The notes below the pieces were generated by a model. The model saw only the letters and a list, made by a program, of their open reading frames with translations. It was not told the origin of the DNA and ran no database searches. From an uncultured Lactobacillus sp. (GTDB lineage Bacteria; Bacillota; Bacilli; Lactobacillales; Lactobacillaceae): a stretch of 64,000 nucleotides of DNA. Below are positions 63,974-64,000 of this stretch, one piece after another. Within the stretch, counting starts at the first letter, position 1; every line of letters begins with the position of its first letter. The stretch lies in assembly GCF_910589175.1 (NCBI RefSeq), contig NZ_CAJURR010000012.1, positions 1 through 64,000 of the forward strand, given 5' to 3'. The position numbers and the translations under genes are program-made.

Positions 63974-64000
63974 TTTAATAACTAATAAAATAAACATTCA

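Overview
The window is a low-GC Firmicute chromosome, most likely a Lactobacillus of the gasseri/johnsonii group. The evidence is AT-rich DNA, AGGAGG-type ribosome sites with many GTG/TTG starts, the divergent ccpA/pepQ pair, HrcA-type CIRCE sites on groESL, an alanine T-box and lactobacillar gene order. Species is inferred from gene content only. No rRNA, tRNA or CRISPR array was seen.

Layout. 0.2-19.3 kb is core housekeeping: an S1-domain protein, ferredoxin-NADP reductase, DedA, a HAD phosphatase / YutD / metallophosphatase cluster, GDPD, PepV, PBP1A, the ccpA-pepQ divergon, envelope-associated membrane proteins, MscS, AckA, RdgB and MurI. 19.4-29.1 kb is a leftward run: trxA-mutS2-cvpA, yrzB-ruvX-ireB-alaS behind a T-box, an RNA helicase and nrnA. 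A lone TnpB gene (29.2-30.5 kb) sits between nrnA and dinB. 30.6-39.9 kb carries DNA repair and related genes: dinB, zwf, yajC, ruvB, ruvA, mutL, mutS. The MutL has lost the three metal/endonuclease motifs of its family.

40.0-43.2 kb holds a compact candidate regulatory/export locus: an Rgg-like regulator, a 79-residue membrane protein, a 16-codon ORF with a strong ribosome site, and an ABC exporter whose start codon lies inside a perfect 11-bp inverted repeat. groESL, a LytTR-LiaF pair, a nonsense-broken LOG gene and rex follow.

48.4-59.6 kb is the accessory region. An ABC-F gene and an orphan solute-binding lipoprotein lead into two related copies of one module: an Rgg-like regulator, then a shared palindromic site, then a small membrane-anchored protein. 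Copy A is intact. Copy B has a frameshifted regulator, a decayed secreted-protein gene and an intact secreted paralogue, and it is bounded by a 3' fragment of the ABC-F gene abutting a NUDIX remnant. An IS3 element then sits exactly inside the loop of the terminator of a CaiB-type CoA transferase. A DinJ/YafQ-type module follows with an intact antitoxin and an amber-interrupted toxin. The window ends with a NUDIX hydrolase, a possible helix-hairpin-helix glycosylase, and purA-purB behind a possible PurR box.

The strongest leads are the leader-ORF/hairpin ABC exporter, the duplicated Rgg modules with their shared palindrome, the motif-less MutL beside a normal MutS, and the IS3 element nested in a terminator loop.
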